A stretch of DNA of 64,000 nt, from assembly GCA_028291945.1 (NCBI GenBank), contig JAQGNH010000389.1, positions 1 through 64,000 on the forward strand, in the 5' to 3' direction. A program made the translations under genes and the position numbers. The notes below the pieces were generated by a model, which was given only the letters and a program-made list of their open reading frames with translations, did no database searches and was not told where the DNA came from. Numbering within the stretch: position 1 is the first letter of the stretch; every line of letters begins with the position of its first letter. This DNA comes from Betaproteobacteria bacterium (lineage in GTDB: Bacteria; Pseudomonadota; Gammaproteobacteria; Burkholderiales; SG8-41). Shown piece after piece: positions 33,276 through 42,212 of the stretch.

Positions 33276-34405
33276 GCATCACAGTCGCGCTGGCGCAGAC
33301 TGCCAAGGAGCGCGCCGAGGTCTACGCTTTCCGCTATCGCATCTATGTCGAGGAGATGGGGCTTCAGCCGCCTGGCGCCGACCATCAACGCCGCCAATTG
33401 GCGGACGAGTACGATCCACAGGGTCTTTCGTATGCGCTCGTTGAAGACGGCGCGATCGTCGGATCGCTGCGGTGCGTATTCATGGACCAGCTGCCCGACC
33501 CGAGCGCCCTGATCGCGAAGTTCCACATGGAGCCGGCGCTTGCAGCGTTCGGACTTTCTGCGATCGTCACCACGAGCCGCTTCATGCTCGACCCGCGTTT
33601 ACGTCACGGCACAGCGATCCTGCGGCTGATCGAAGCAGCCTACGACGATGCCCGCCACCGCGGCATACGGCTGAATTACGGCGACTGCAGCCCTCACATG
33701 CTCGAGTTCTACGAACACATGGGTTACCGCCGCTTTACCCGCGCTTACAACGACACCTATTTCGGCTTCAAGCTGCCGATCCTGATGCTGATCGGCGACC
33801 AGGAGTTGTTCGATAGAGTTCACTCGCCGCTCGGCCGGCTCGCCGCCGCGTATTCCGACGACATAGAGGTGCGCGACTGGTTCGCGCAAACCTACCCGGA
33901 GTATCTCGGCCTGGAGACAGCGTCGTTGTTGTCCGAGGGCAGCTTCTTCGATCTGCTCACCGAGCGAGTATCGAGCGATCCGCTGCACGCGGTCGCCTTG
34001 CTGCATAACCTGAACCGCGAGGAGGCCGATCGCTTCCTGGCGCACGCCACGCTCATCAAGGCGCAGCCGGGCGATTTCATCGTTCGTCAGGGCGATCGCG
34101 ACGATACCATCTACATCCTGCTTTCCGGGCTTGCCGAAGTCATCCTCGACGGCAATGAAGAGCGGCCGCTTCGCGCACTCGCTGGTGGCGACATCTTCGG
34201 CGAGATCGGCTTTCTGACGACCACGCGTCGCACTGCTTCCGTGGCTGCACGTGCGCCTTCGGAGATCCTCGTGCTGTCGGCTCCGTTCCTGAAGCGCTTC
34301 CTCAAGCAGGAGCCATTGATTGCCGCGAAGCTGCTTTATAACCTGTCGACCATACTGGCCAGTCGTCTCGCGACCGCAACGCTCAAGGAGAGCGCAGGAA
34401 AGTAG
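33272..34405 (+). CDS. FeeM/LuxI-like GNAT acyltransferase fused to a cyclic-nucleotide-binding domain
   Basis: It begins at a GTG overlapping the preceding stop (GTGA). Residues 1-165 resemble the N-acyl amino acid/acyl-homoserine-lactone synthase type of GNAT: AEVYAFRYRIYVEEMGLQPP, TSRFMLDPRLRHGTAIL, NYGDCSPHMLEFYEHMGYRR. A helical linker follows. Residues 250-370 form a cNMP-binding domain with GDFIVRQGDRDDTIYILLSG and the phosphate cassette FGEIGFLTTTRRTAS. The enzyme may thus be gated by cAMP or cGMP. Mycobacterial Pat has the same two domains in the opposite order. Coupling to the diiron-type protein suggests a joint acyl-metabolite pathway. Confidence 0.75.
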   Translation: MSITVALAQTAKERAEVYAFRYRIYVEEMGLQPPGADHQRRQLADEYDPQGLSYALVEDGAIVGSLRCVFMDQLPDPSALIAKFHMEPALAAFGLSAIVTTSRFMLDPRLRHGTAILRLIEAAYDDARHRGIRLNYGDCSPHMLEFYEHMGYRRFTRAYNDTYFGFKLPILMLIGDQELFDRVHSPLGRLAAAYSDDIEVRDWFAQTYPEYLGLETASLLSEGSFFDLLTERVSSDPLHAVALLHNLNREEADRFLAHATLIKAQPGDFIVRQGDRDDTIYILLSGLAEVILDGNEERPLRALAGGDIFGEIGFLTTTRRTASVAARAPSEILVLSAPFLKRFLKQEPLIAAKLLYNLSTILASRLATATLKESAGK

Positions 34406-34516
34406 GCGAGGCGGAGGTAAGCTTGTCAGCTTTCGATTTCAAACGAAGCCGGTCCCTGATCTGCGAGTGCGCGATTGGTATTCCCCAACACACGGTTTCG
34501 AGCATAGCATTCAGCC

Positions 34517-35467
34517 ATGTCCCTCCGATCTTCCTCGTTGCTGTTCGCGCTTGCGCTCGCGCTTCTGACCGGCGGTGCTTGCGCACAAGCGTATCCGAAC
34601 AAGCCGATACGCCTCATCACATCCGCGCCCGGCGGCACCAGCGATTTCACGTCGCGCGTCATCGGGCGAGGGCTGACCGAGAACCTCGGGCAACAAGTGA
34701 TCGTCGACAATCGCGGCGACTTCGGCGGAGGCATTCTGGCGAAAGCACCCGCCGACGGTTATACGCTGCTGCTCGACGGCGCGAGCCTGTGGCTCGCTCA
34801 GCTTCTACAGAAGACGCCGTACGATCCGCTGCGCGACTTTGCGCCCGTCATGGTCGCCGTGCGGGCGCCGAATGTCGTCGTCATCAATACGGCTATCCCC
34901 GTCGCTTCGGTCAAGGAGCTGATCGCAATGGCTCGCGCGAAGCCGGGGGCGCTCAATTACGCCTCCGGCGGAATCGGCGGCCAGTCACATCTGGCGGCGG
35001 AGCTCTTCAGGTCGATGACAGGCGTGAATATCGTCAACATCAATTACAAGGGCACCGGCCCCGCGATCAATGCGCTCGTCGCGGGCGAGGTGCAGATCAT
35101 GTTCTGCAATGCGACGATTGCAGCGCCGCACATCAAGGCCGGTAAAGTCAAAGCGCTTGCCGTTGGCAGTCCGGAACGCTCTCCCCTGCTGCCCGATTTA
35201 CCGACGCTGGCCGCGTCGGGTCTGCCCGGTTTCGAATCAGTCGTTGCGCAAGGCATCGTGCTCCCGGCCCGCACGCCGCCCGCGCTCGTCAGCCGCATCA
35301 ATCAGGAGATCGCGCGCGTGCTGAACAAGCCCGAAGTGAAGGAGCGCCATTTCACCATCGGTGTCGAGACCATGGCGAGCTCACCGGAGGAGTTCGCCGC
35401 GACCATGCGAAGGGACATCGAGAGGTGGGGCAAGGTGATCAAAGACGCAGGCATACGGGTTATGTAA
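34517..35467 (+). CDS. Bug/TctC-family periplasmic solute-binding protein
   Basis: A 316-residue protein with signal peptide (SLLFALALALLTGGACAQ) then YPNKPIRLITSAPGGTSDF, DNRGDFGGGILAKAPADGYT and NYKGTGPAINALVAGE. It ends WGKVIKDAGIRVM. The TSAPGG loop differs from PFPPGG. It is upstream of a TauD-type dioxygenase on the same strand, with a gene fragment between. The tail of that fragment begins directly at the Bug stop. Confidence 0.9.
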   Translation: MSLRSSSLLFALALALLTGGACAQAYPNKPIRLITSAPGGTSDFTSRVIGRGLTENLGQQVIVDNRGDFGGGILAKAPADGYTLLLDGASLWLAQLLQKTPYDPLRDFAPVMVAVRAPNVVVINTAIPVASVKELIAMARAKPGALNYASGGIGGQSHLAAELFRSMTGVNIVNINYKGTGPAINALVAGEVQIMFCNATIAAPHIKAGKVKALAVGSPERSPLLPDLPTLAASGLPGFESVVAQGIVLPARTPPALVSRINQEIARVLNKPEVKERHFTIGVETMASSPEEFAATMRRDIERWGKVIKDAGIRVM

Positions 35468-35468
35468 A

Positions 35469-35624
35469 TTCGTCGCGTGGGGCGAGTTCATCAAGTGGAT
35501 CGCAGCCAACGGGCATACGCCAGCGCCAGATGTTTGGGAATGCTATATCGCGGGCCCGGAGTCGAATTCCGACCCGGCCAAGTGGCGCACGGAGCTCAAT
35601 CGCCCACTGATTGGTCAAGCCTGA
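35469..35624 (+). pseudogene. C-terminal fragment of a GyrI-like effector-binding domain protein
   Basis: The frame overlapping the Bug stop reads FVAWGEFIKWIAANGHTPAP, then WECYIAGPESNSDPAKWRTE and ends LNRPLIGQA. This matches the end of GyrI/AraC-type effector-binding domain proteins, where WECYxxGPES and TEL..PL are typical. No start codon or upstream part is present. It is a relic joined to the end of the Bug gene by recombination. Confidence 0.65.
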
Positions 35625-35745
35625 ACCGGTATCCGGACGCCGCAGCGTCGCCAGCGGAACGTGTGACGTAGCGGGTAGAATCTTGTGTTGACCGGCGGGC
35701 GCGGATCAGAGCTCTGTAGATCGTCTTTCGTGAGGAGATGAAACC

Positions 35746-36615
35746 ATGGAAATGTTAGCGAAAGCAGAGACGATGAAGGTCACCAAGCTCAAGGAACATA
35801 TCGGAGCAGAGGTGACCGGCATCGACTTGCGGGAGCCGATCGACGCTGCGACCCGTCAGCGTCTCAACGACGTTGTGGCCGAGCACGTGGTCATGGTGAT
35901 CCGGGGTCAGAAATTTACGGCGGCACAGTACCAGGCTGCCGCAGAGCTCTTCGGCGAGCTCATGGAGGACCAGAATCGCCGCTACCTCGTCGATGGCTTG
36001 CCGCTCGTGAGCGTGCTGTCGAACCGCCACAAGGACAGCCAGGGCAATCCGGCGAAAGTGGGAAAAAACGCCACCTGGCATACGGACCATACCAATCAGG
36101 AGCGCCCGCCGAAGTTCACGATGCTCTACCCGGTGGCACTGCCGGATAAAGGTGGCGGCACGTCGATCTGCAATATGCGGGCGGCGTACGACGCGCTACC
36201 CGAGGAATGGAAGCAACGCATCACTGACATGAAGACGGCTTGCAGCCTCATCAGCAGTGCGCGCTTCAAGATCGCCAATCCCGACATCCTGCGCGCACAG
36301 CAGGAGTCGCAAGTTCCCCCGACAATCCAACCGCTCGTGCGGACTCACCCGGAGCGCGGCACGAAAGCGATCTGGTTCCACAAGAGCAAGACTGAGAGGA
36401 TCCTTGGCATGGAGCCGCAGGAAACGCAGGCTTTCCTCGACGAGCTACTGGAGACTGCCATCCGGCCGCAGTTCGTCTACGTGCACGAATACAAGCTCGG
36501 CGACATGCTTATCGTCGACAACCGCTCGGCCATGCACAAGGCGGGCTTCGACTACGACCATAGCCAGCACCGCATGCTTTACCGCATCCTCGTCAGAGGC
36601 GACCGACCATTCTGA
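35746..36615 (+). CDS. TauD/TfdA-family Fe(II)/2-oxoglutarate dioxygenase
   Basis: A 289-residue protein with TGAGGAGATGAAACC before the ATG. The HxD motif is in TWHTDHTNQERPPKFT, the distal His in NRSAMHKAGFDYDH, and the 2-oxoglutarate-binding Arg in HRMLYRILVRGD. VTGIDLREPIDAATRQ is the typical N-terminal sheet. Members hydroxylate taurine, 2,4-D or other acids. It is followed by a cysteine-dioxygenase-like cupin 85 bases on. A second TauD protein (50630) shares its motifs. The substrate is unknown. Confidence 0.9.
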   Translation: MEMLAKAETMKVTKLKEHIGAEVTGIDLREPIDAATRQRLNDVVAEHVVMVIRGQKFTAAQYQAAAELFGELMEDQNRRYLVDGLPLVSVLSNRHKDSQGNPAKVGKNATWHTDHTNQERPPKFTMLYPVALPDKGGGTSICNMRAAYDALPEEWKQRITDMKTACSLISSARFKIANPDILRAQQESQVPPTIQPLVRTHPERGTKAIWFHKSKTERILGMEPQETQAFLDELLETAIRPQFVYVHEYKLGDMLIVDNRSAMHKAGFDYDHSQHRMLYRILVRGDRPF

Positions 36616-36700
36616 AGCTGGGAACGCCGATGCCGAATGCCGGCAAGCGCGCAGGAGCGGGTTTTGTTTGCTACGACCATCTGCCCGAAGGAGGCCGCCC

Positions 36701-37243
36701 ATGTTCGATAAGGAATGCTTCATCGAAGAATGCCGTGCCGCGCTCAGGGAGCAGGACGCGCAAGAGGCGATGCGGGAGCTGGTCGCACGAGTAATGAGCG
36801 AGCCCGCCCAAATCGTACAGGCGCTCGGTGAACCCAACCGCGCAGGTGTTAACACGCTATACAAGCAGGACGATCTCACCATCCTGAACTTGTGCTGGGG
36901 GCCGGGAATGGAAGTCAAGCCTCACGATCATCGTATGTGGGCCGTGATCGGGATCTATGCCGGGCGCGAGGAGAACTTCTTCTATCGCCGATCCGAGCAC
37001 GGTCTCACCCGGCATGGAATGAAAGAGCTTAACGCGAAGGATGCAGTTCGGCTGGGCACCGCAGTCATCCATTCGGTCACCAATCCGCTCGAGCAGATGA
37101 CTGCGGCAATTCACGTCTATGGCGGCGATTTCTTCAATACCCCCCGCAGCGAATGGGACCCGAAGACTTTCAAAGAAGGCCCGTATGACGTGGCGGACAC
37201 GCTGCGAATCTTCGAAGAATCGAACTTACGGCTGCGTGCGTGA
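36701..37243 (+). CDS. Cysteine-dioxygenase-like cupin
   Basis: The start at 36701 (MFDKECFIEECRAAL) has GAAGGAGGCCGCCC upstream; the long track ORF starts inside the dioxygenase gene in another frame. The 180-residue protein has the 3-His thiol-dioxygenase-like motifs KPHDHRMWAVIGIYAGREEN and AAIHVYGGDFF. It resembles the cupin at 15035 (PPHDHGTWATILLLSGGEKN, IGLHVYGGDIF), though the two are clearly diverged. It probably forms an operon with the TauD-type gene before it. Confidence 0.78.
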   Translation: MFDKECFIEECRAALREQDAQEAMRELVARVMSEPAQIVQALGEPNRAGVNTLYKQDDLTILNLCWGPGMEVKPHDHRMWAVIGIYAGREENFFYRRSEHGLTRHGMKELNAKDAVRLGTAVIHSVTNPLEQMTAAIHVYGGDFFNTPRSEWDPKTFKEGPYDVADTLRIFEESNLRLRA

Positions 37244-37327
37244 AGGACACAACGCTTGCCTGCGTGGTTCGTTCCACGTTGTTAGAGGCGCCAGCGGCTA
37301 GAAACTGAAGAGTCCGTAACAGAATAA

Positions 37328-37430
37328 CCGTTCACCCTTCGACTCGCCGTGTGCTGAGCGTCAGCCGTTCACCCTTCGACGAGCTCCGGGCGAACGGGGG
37401 ACGCAGTCGAAGCATCAGGGCGAACGGTGA
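37328..37430. repeat. REP-like repeat cluster with TTCGAC/GTCGAA cores
   Basis: CCGTTCACCCTTCGACTCGC, CCGTTCACCCTTCGACGAGC and an inverted GCAGTCGAAGC...GGGCGAACGG lie in tandem in the gap between the cupin and hydrolase genes. The inverted arms could form a large hairpin and may act as a transcription terminator or mRNA stabiliser. Same family as 1062 and 2174. Confidence 0.6.
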
Positions 37431-37469
37431 TTAACAGAGGACCGCTCCCCTCGGTTCTCTATTCTCCAA

Positions 37470-38420
37470 TTGACTGGAGTGGCAATTCTTAGACGTTCGA
37501 GTTTATTCTTCATTGTTTGGCTGACGCTCGTCAGCGGCTGTACACGCGTGCCGCCTCTCTACGAAGCGTCGCTCAAGACGAGGACCGTACCTGAGCTGCA
37601 GGAACTGTTGCTCAATAACGAAACCGATCTTGATCTGTTCCGATTGCACGGTCCATTTGCCGTGGCCGTACAAAAAGACCGTGAAGTGCACCTATCGAGT
37701 ACTGAGCGCATCAAGGCCGATTTGTTTCTGTCGGCGCCGGCTGAAAAAGCGCCTCTGGTTATTTTCCTGCATGGGCATGACAGCTCGAAAGGAGCGCATG
37801 CCAATCAGGCGATGCATTTGGCATCGTGGGGAATGCATTGTCTAAGCCTCCAGCTTCCCAACAAGGGTCCATGGATCAGCAATGGCAAAACGTTGGCAAG
37901 AATCGTCAGTTTGATTTACCGCTCGCCAGAAGTGATCGATAGCCGAATTGACGTAAACAAAATTATCCTCGTCGGGCATTCGTTTGGGGGGGCCGCAGTG
38001 GCTGTTGCGCTGGCTGAAGGCGCCCCCGCCGCGGGCGGCATCTTGCTCGATCCCGCGGCCGCAGCCAAGGACGTGCCGAATTATTTGCGGCGAATCAATA
38101 AACCTGTGATGGTGCTGGGTGCTGACGACGAAGTCGCCTCCGCACGCAACCGCGACTGGTTCTATCGATTTATCCGCAGCGGCATTGCTGAAGTCTCGAT
38201 CAGAGACGCTGCCCATGAAGACGCGCAGTTTCCTTCGGAGTTCGCGTTGCAAAACTCCGGACACGATCCAAATACGACGGAAGACTTGCAGGTCACCTTT
38301 GTCAGCGCATTGACCTCAGCTGCCGTTAGTCTTTCAGCTACCGGCACGTTCGATTATGCCTGGACAAGTTTTCGTCCTGTTTTTGAAAATGGGAAGTTCT
38401 TTAACCCGAAGAAAAAATAA
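37470..38420 (+). CDS. Alpha/beta hydrolase lipoprotein
   Basis: It starts at TTG (37470) or the GTG at 37479, giving about 313-316 residues. A lipoprotein signal (LFFIVWLTLVSGC, lipobox VSGC) anchors it to the membrane. The hydrolase core shows APLVIFLHGHD, nucleophile ILVGHSFGGAAV, an Asp in LGADDEVAS and a His in IRDAAHEDAQF. Such enzymes are esterases or dienelactone-hydrolase-like. The exported methyltransferase-fold gene begins 10 bases after its stop, so the two are in one operon and both act outside the cytoplasm. Confidence 0.82.
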   Translation: MTGVAILRRSSLFFIVWLTLVSGCTRVPPLYEASLKTRTVPELQELLLNNETDLDLFRLHGPFAVAVQKDREVHLSSTERIKADLFLSAPAEKAPLVIFLHGHDSSKGAHANQAMHLASWGMHCLSLQLPNKGPWISNGKTLARIVSLIYRSPEVIDSRIDVNKIILVGHSFGGAAVAVALAEGAPAAGGILLDPAAAAKDVPNYLRRINKPVMVLGADDEVASARNRDWFYRFIRSGIAEVSIRDAAHEDAQFPSEFALQNSGHDPNTTEDLQVTFVSALTSAAVSLSATGTFDYAWTSFRPVFENGKFFNPKKK

Positions 38421-38430
38421 TGAGGAGCCT

Positions 38431-39306
38431 ATGATTCAAATACGAGCAGTCGTCCTACTCTTACTGCCCATCCTGTGGCTGGCGGCATCCCATGCCGAGG
38501 ATCTCGGCAGCCCCAACTTCAATGATGAATTTTCAAAGCAGGAAAGTATCTATCGCAGCGAAGGACAACAAGTCATCGAGGGTTATACCGTCGATCGCGC
38601 GCTTTTAACCTACGCACACGGCCTATCCTCCGGGTTCGATCGCGCGTTGGCATCTCTTGGCCCGGCAGATCGGTGGCTCGATATCGGGGCCGGCCAGGGC
38701 CAAGCTATATTGGATTATTACGCCCCGAGCTACGACCGGATGCACTTCGCAGGACGAGACCGACGCGGCGCGAAAGCCCAGGCAGTCGCAATATCCATAG
38801 AAGACCGAAGGACGCCGCTCTGGCAACAAACCGCCGCAACCCTTGGAGTGAATCAAATCCAATATTTATCTGGCAGACGTTTGCGAGAGTATTCGTTAAA
38901 AGAACTGGGACGATTTCAGGTTATTACGGACGTCATGGGTGGGTTTTCATACACGGATAATCTTTCCCGGTTTATGGAGACGGCACTCGGCTTGTTGGAA
39001 TTGAACGGCAGTTTATTTACGGTTCTGCAAGACGTGCATCGGGAAGATGGAACGAATAGCCCCTTCTATCCCGGCTCGCCATTCCTGACTGAAATCGTAA
39101 ATGCCGACGGTTCAGAACTGAAAGTTTGTTCCTGGCTCAAGCGTATTACGTGTGCGGAAGTGACGTGCGAAGGAAAATCGTGGGAACCGCCCACTGAGGC
39201 CTTTCGTATTCGCAAAGTTTGCAATGACGTTACAGTCCCGCCTTTGGGACTGGTTCATTACCAGGCAGGAACGCCTCCCGAACGCCGCTTTGAACTAAAA
39301 CACTAA
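38431..39306 (+). CDS. Exported methyltransferase-fold protein, paralogue A
   Basis: The start at 38431 has GAGGAGCCT upstream. The 291-residue protein has a signal peptide (RAVVLLLLPILWLAASHA) yet a class I SAM-methyltransferase motif I (RWLDIGAGQGQAILDYY, about residue 78), and VITDVMGGFSYTDNLSRFME and GLLELNGSLFTVLQDVH where motifs IV-V would be. Near the C-terminus four Cys (VCSWLKRITCAEVTC, RKVC) suit disulfides in an oxidising compartment. It could be a former methyltransferase with a new role outside the cytoplasm. The paralogue at 42213 shares all of this. Confidence 0.72.
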   Translation: MIQIRAVVLLLLPILWLAASHAEDLGSPNFNDEFSKQESIYRSEGQQVIEGYTVDRALLTYAHGLSSGFDRALASLGPADRWLDIGAGQGQAILDYYAPSYDRMHFAGRDRRGAKAQAVAISIEDRRTPLWQQTAATLGVNQIQYLSGRRLREYSLKELGRFQVITDVMGGFSYTDNLSRFMETALGLLELNGSLFTVLQDVHREDGTNSPFYPGSPFLTEIVNADGSELKVCSWLKRITCAEVTCEGKSWEPPTEAFRIRKVCNDVTVPPLGLVHYQAGTPPERRFELKH

Positions 39307-40197
39307 TCAAGCCGCGCCCGACAGCGGCGCGCCGCATACTCTGCAATACGCGGCATCGGACTCGTGGCCGGCGCTGCCACATGCGCTGCAACGCGCCCGT
39401 GCTGATTGCGTTGTGAATCTCTGCGCAGTCATCTCGGCGGTGACGATACCGGTAGGCACTGCGAGTATGCCCCAGCCGATCAGCATGACGATCGACGCTA
39501 GCGTGCGTCCAAGCTCGGTGCGCGGGACAATGTCGCCGTAGCCCACGGTCGTGATGGTCGACAACGCCCAGTAGACTGCTTTGGGAATGCTGGTGAAGCC
39601 ATGTTGCGGGCCTTCGATCACATACATGAGCGTTCCGACGATCAGCACAACGATCACGACTACCGAGAGGAACACCAGTATCTTGCGCATGCTGTTCGCC
39701 ATCGCGCTGCCGAGCAGGCGCATTTCGCTGAGGTACGCCGTCAGCTTGAAAATCCTGAAGCAGCGGAGAAGCCGCAGAATACGGACATCGATCAGCACCT
39801 GCGCTTCGGGAAATGCGACCGCGAGATACGTCGGCAGCACAGCGACCAGATCGACGATGCCGAAAAAGCTCGTGGCGTAACGCAGGGGCCGCTCGACGGA
39901 TAAGAGACGTGCGATGTATTCGATCGTGAACAGAATGGTGAACATCCACTCGGCGATGTTCAGCAGCCTGCCGTGCTGCCTCGCCACGCTCTCGACGCTG
40001 TCTACCATCACCGCCGCGACGCTCAGCAGAATCGCAGCGATCACGATGATGTCGAAAATTTTGCCGGCTGGCGTATCCGACTCGAAGACCACCTTGTAAA
40101 GCTGGAGGCGCCATCCACCCGCAGGCTTCCCGAATTGAATCTCCGGGCCCAAGTCGGGTTTTGGTACGGCTGTCGCAGTTCGCTCTAGTGTTGTCAT
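39307..40197 (-). CDS. Voltage-gated-type K+ channel with a C-terminal zinc ribbon
   Basis: The start at 40197 has AACGAGGACAG upstream; the track start is too early. The 296-residue protein has six membrane segments including an S4-like helix (VRILRLLRCFRIFKL) and the pore with selectivity filter TITTVGYGDIVP near residue 217. After the last helix it ends in a rubredoxin/zinc-ribbon-like pair (CSACG...CRVCG) of about 25 residues. The zinc ribbon could regulate gating or assembly. It is convergent with the methyltransferase-fold gene and divergent from the Bug gene. Confidence 0.88.
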   Translation of the reverse strand: MTTLERTATAVPKPDLGPEIQFGKPAGGWRLQLYKVVFESDTPAGKIFDIIVIAAILLSVAAVMVDSVESVARQHGRLLNIAEWMFTILFTIEYIARLLSVERPLRYATSFFGIVDLVAVLPTYLAVAFPEAQVLIDVRILRLLRCFRIFKLTAYLSEMRLLGSAMANSMRKILVFLSVVVIVVLIVGTLMYVIEGPQHGFTSIPKAVYWALSTITTVGYGDIVPRTELGRTLASIVMLIGWGILAVPTGIVTAEMTAQRFTTQSARARCSACGSAGHESDAAYCRVCGAPLSGAA

Positions 40198-40333
40198 CTG
40201 GCTGTCCTCGTTATCTGCCCGCTTGCGCTCCTGTGCCGAGTTCTCCGTTATTCTTCGTGCACCGCCGCAGACCTGCTGTGCCCGATTATGCCAGTCAGCT
40301 GAGGCGATGCTTGAGGAGACCCGATTGAGTCCG

Positions 40334-41308
40334 ATGCCGCCGCGCATGATCGCCACGCTGTGCTGTGCCGTGCTGCTCGCCGGTGCAACGGTCGGCGCCG
40401 CACAGAATTATCCGAAGCGGCCCATTCGCATGCTGGTCGGATTTGCGCCAGGCGGGGGCACGGACGTTGTCGCGCGCATACTCGCGCCGCGGCTTGCGTC
40501 TGCGTGGGGCGAGCAGATCGTGATCGACAACCGTCCCGGGGCGACCGGCACGATCGCCGCGGCGCTCGTTGTGCGCGCGGCGCCCGACGGCTACACGCTG
40601 CTGATGGGACATGCGAGCACCAACACCATTGCGCCGGCGCTCTATCCCAAGCTGCCGTACGATTCCGCCAAGGATTTTGCGCCCGTCACGCTAGCCGGTT
40701 CTGTGCCGCATCTGATTTCCGTGCATCCATCGGTGCCGGTGCGCACCGTGAAAGAGCTGATCGCGCTCGCCAAGGCCAAGCCCCGCGAGCTCACCACTCC
40801 TTCGTCGGGTCACGGCAGCATGTCTCATATCGCCGGCGCGCTCTTCATGCACGCCACCGGCACCGAGCTCGTTCACGTGCCTTACAAGGGCGCGGGGCTA
40901 TCGGTGCAGGACCTCATCGCCGGGCACGTCAAGGTGAGCTTCGATACGACCGCCGCCGTGATGCCGTACGTGAAAGCGGGGCGACTGCGCGCGCTCGCCG
41001 CCGCGGCGCCCAAACGCCTTGCTTCGTTGCCTGACGTTCCGACCGTGTCGGAAGCGGGTGTGCGTGGCTTCGAGATGTCGAGCTGGTACGGCGTATTCGC
41101 GCCTGCCGGTACGCCCACTCTGCTCTTGCGCAAGATACACGCCGAAGTCAATCGCGCGCAGGACCTGCCGGAGGTGAAAGCGCAGATGGATCAGCTCGGC
41201 ACGGATCGCGCCCGCAGCGCGAGCCCGGAAGCGTTTGCGGCCATGGTCAAAGCAGACCTAGTGCGCTTCTCGAATGTGGTGAGGGCGGCCGGAATCAAGA
41301 TCGAATAG
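40334..41308 (+). CDS. Bug/TctC-family periplasmic solute-binding protein
   Basis: Several starts are possible; the ATG at 40334 follows TGAGGAGACCCGATTGAGTC and gives 324 residues with a signal peptide (MIATLCCAVLLAGATVGAAQ). Mature motifs are YPKRPIRMLVGFAPGGGTDV, DNRPGATGTIAA, APDGYTLLMG, KLPYDSAKDFAP and PYKGAGLSVQDLIAGH, with the end VVRAAGIKIE. It stands alone on its strand, divergent from the K+ channel. Confidence 0.9.
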   Translation: MPPRMIATLCCAVLLAGATVGAAQNYPKRPIRMLVGFAPGGGTDVVARILAPRLASAWGEQIVIDNRPGATGTIAAALVVRAAPDGYTLLMGHASTNTIAPALYPKLPYDSAKDFAPVTLAGSVPHLISVHPSVPVRTVKELIALAKAKPRELTTPSSGHGSMSHIAGALFMHATGTELVHVPYKGAGLSVQDLIAGHVKVSFDTTAAVMPYVKAGRLRALAAAAPKRLASLPDVPTVSEAGVRGFEMSSWYGVFAPAGTPTLLLRKIHAEVNRAQDLPEVKAQMDQLGTDRARSASPEAFAAMVKADLVRFSNVVRAAGIKIE

Positions 41309-41485
41309 CCTGCTGGCGCTGCGAGATGCAGGCGATCTGCTCGGTACCAATTGCAAGCGGTGAGAGCGCATCCGCCATCGCGACTCCTCTCTCACAAATA
41401 ATCTGCAGCGATGCGGCATCAGGAAGCACGGCGCCTATGTAGCACTAATGTGCTACGATCCGCTTGTTAACAGGAGTATTTGGGT

Positions 41486-41770
41486 ATGTCTACGACCACT
41501 ATTCGCCTTCCGCAGGAGCTCAAAAAGCGCATCGCTCGCGCGGCAGAACGCGCCGGAACCACCGCGCACGGTTTCATATTGGAAGCAATAGCCGAGAAGG
41601 CACAACAGGAGGAGCTGCGGGCGGAATTTCAGGATACGGCCGAGAGGCGGTACGCCGGGATTGTCGCCTCAGGCAAGACGGTGCCATGGAGTGAGATGCG
41701 TCGCTATCTCGAGCGTCGAGTCGCCGGCAAGAAAACCGTTCGACCGAAGCTCCGAGTTCTCGCGCGCTGA
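41486..41770 (+). CDS. Ribbon-helix-helix antitoxin
   Basis: The start at 41486 follows AGGAGTATTTGGGT. The 94-residue protein begins STTTIRLPQELKKRIARAAE, the ribbon-helix-helix signature of CopG/ParD-like antitoxins. A long helix and basic tail follow for toxin contact. Its stop is 2 bases before the toxin GTG, as in a coupled TA operon. It should dimerise on its promoter and repress it. Confidence 0.85.
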   Translation: MSTTTIRLPQELKKRIARAAERAGTTAHGFILEAIAEKAQQEELRAEFQDTAERRYAGIVASGKTVPWSEMRRYLERRVAGKKTVRPKLRVLAR

Positions 41771-41772
41771 TC

Positions 41773-42069
41773 GTGTCGAGAGTCGAGCTCGCACCAGAGG
41801 TAGCAGATGATTTCGATCGCATCCTGGAACATGTTCTTCAGCATCAGATCCCCGACGCGCCGTCTCGCATCGAAGGGATCATCAGGGCCATCGACGTGCT
41901 CGAAAGCAATCCGCTCATCGGACGGCCGATACGAGCAGACTTGAGGGAACTTGTTATAGGACGTGGCGCCGAGGGCTATGTCGCGCTATATCGCTATGTG
42001 CCGGAGCTTGATACAGTGTTTGTGCTTGCCATCCGCGGTCAGAAAGAAAGCGGTTACTCGAGAATGTAA
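41773..42069 (+). CDS. RelE/ParE-superfamily toxin
   Basis: It starts at GTG and has 98 residues. Features are VELAPEVADDFDRILEHVLQ, the helix region IRAIDVLESNPLIGRPIRAD, and the beta core YVALYRYVPELDTVFVLAIR typical of ParE/RelE. It follows the RHH antitoxin by two bases. Unlike the pair at 3699-4219, both genes here look intact. Confidence 0.85.
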   Translation: MSRVELAPEVADDFDRILEHVLQHQIPDAPSRIEGIIRAIDVLESNPLIGRPIRADLRELVIGRGAEGYVALYRYVPELDTVFVLAIRGQKESGYSRM

Positions 42070-42212
42070 GCTGAAAACCTTCGCGCGTTGCGAACGCGAG
42101 CCACCGTGGCTGTAAAGTCGTGCAGGCCAGAGTAGGACGGCACCCGAACTCGACGATAGACTTTCCGCAGAGGCATGTTGCTATTTTCCTCAGCATGATG
42201 TGACCACAATCG

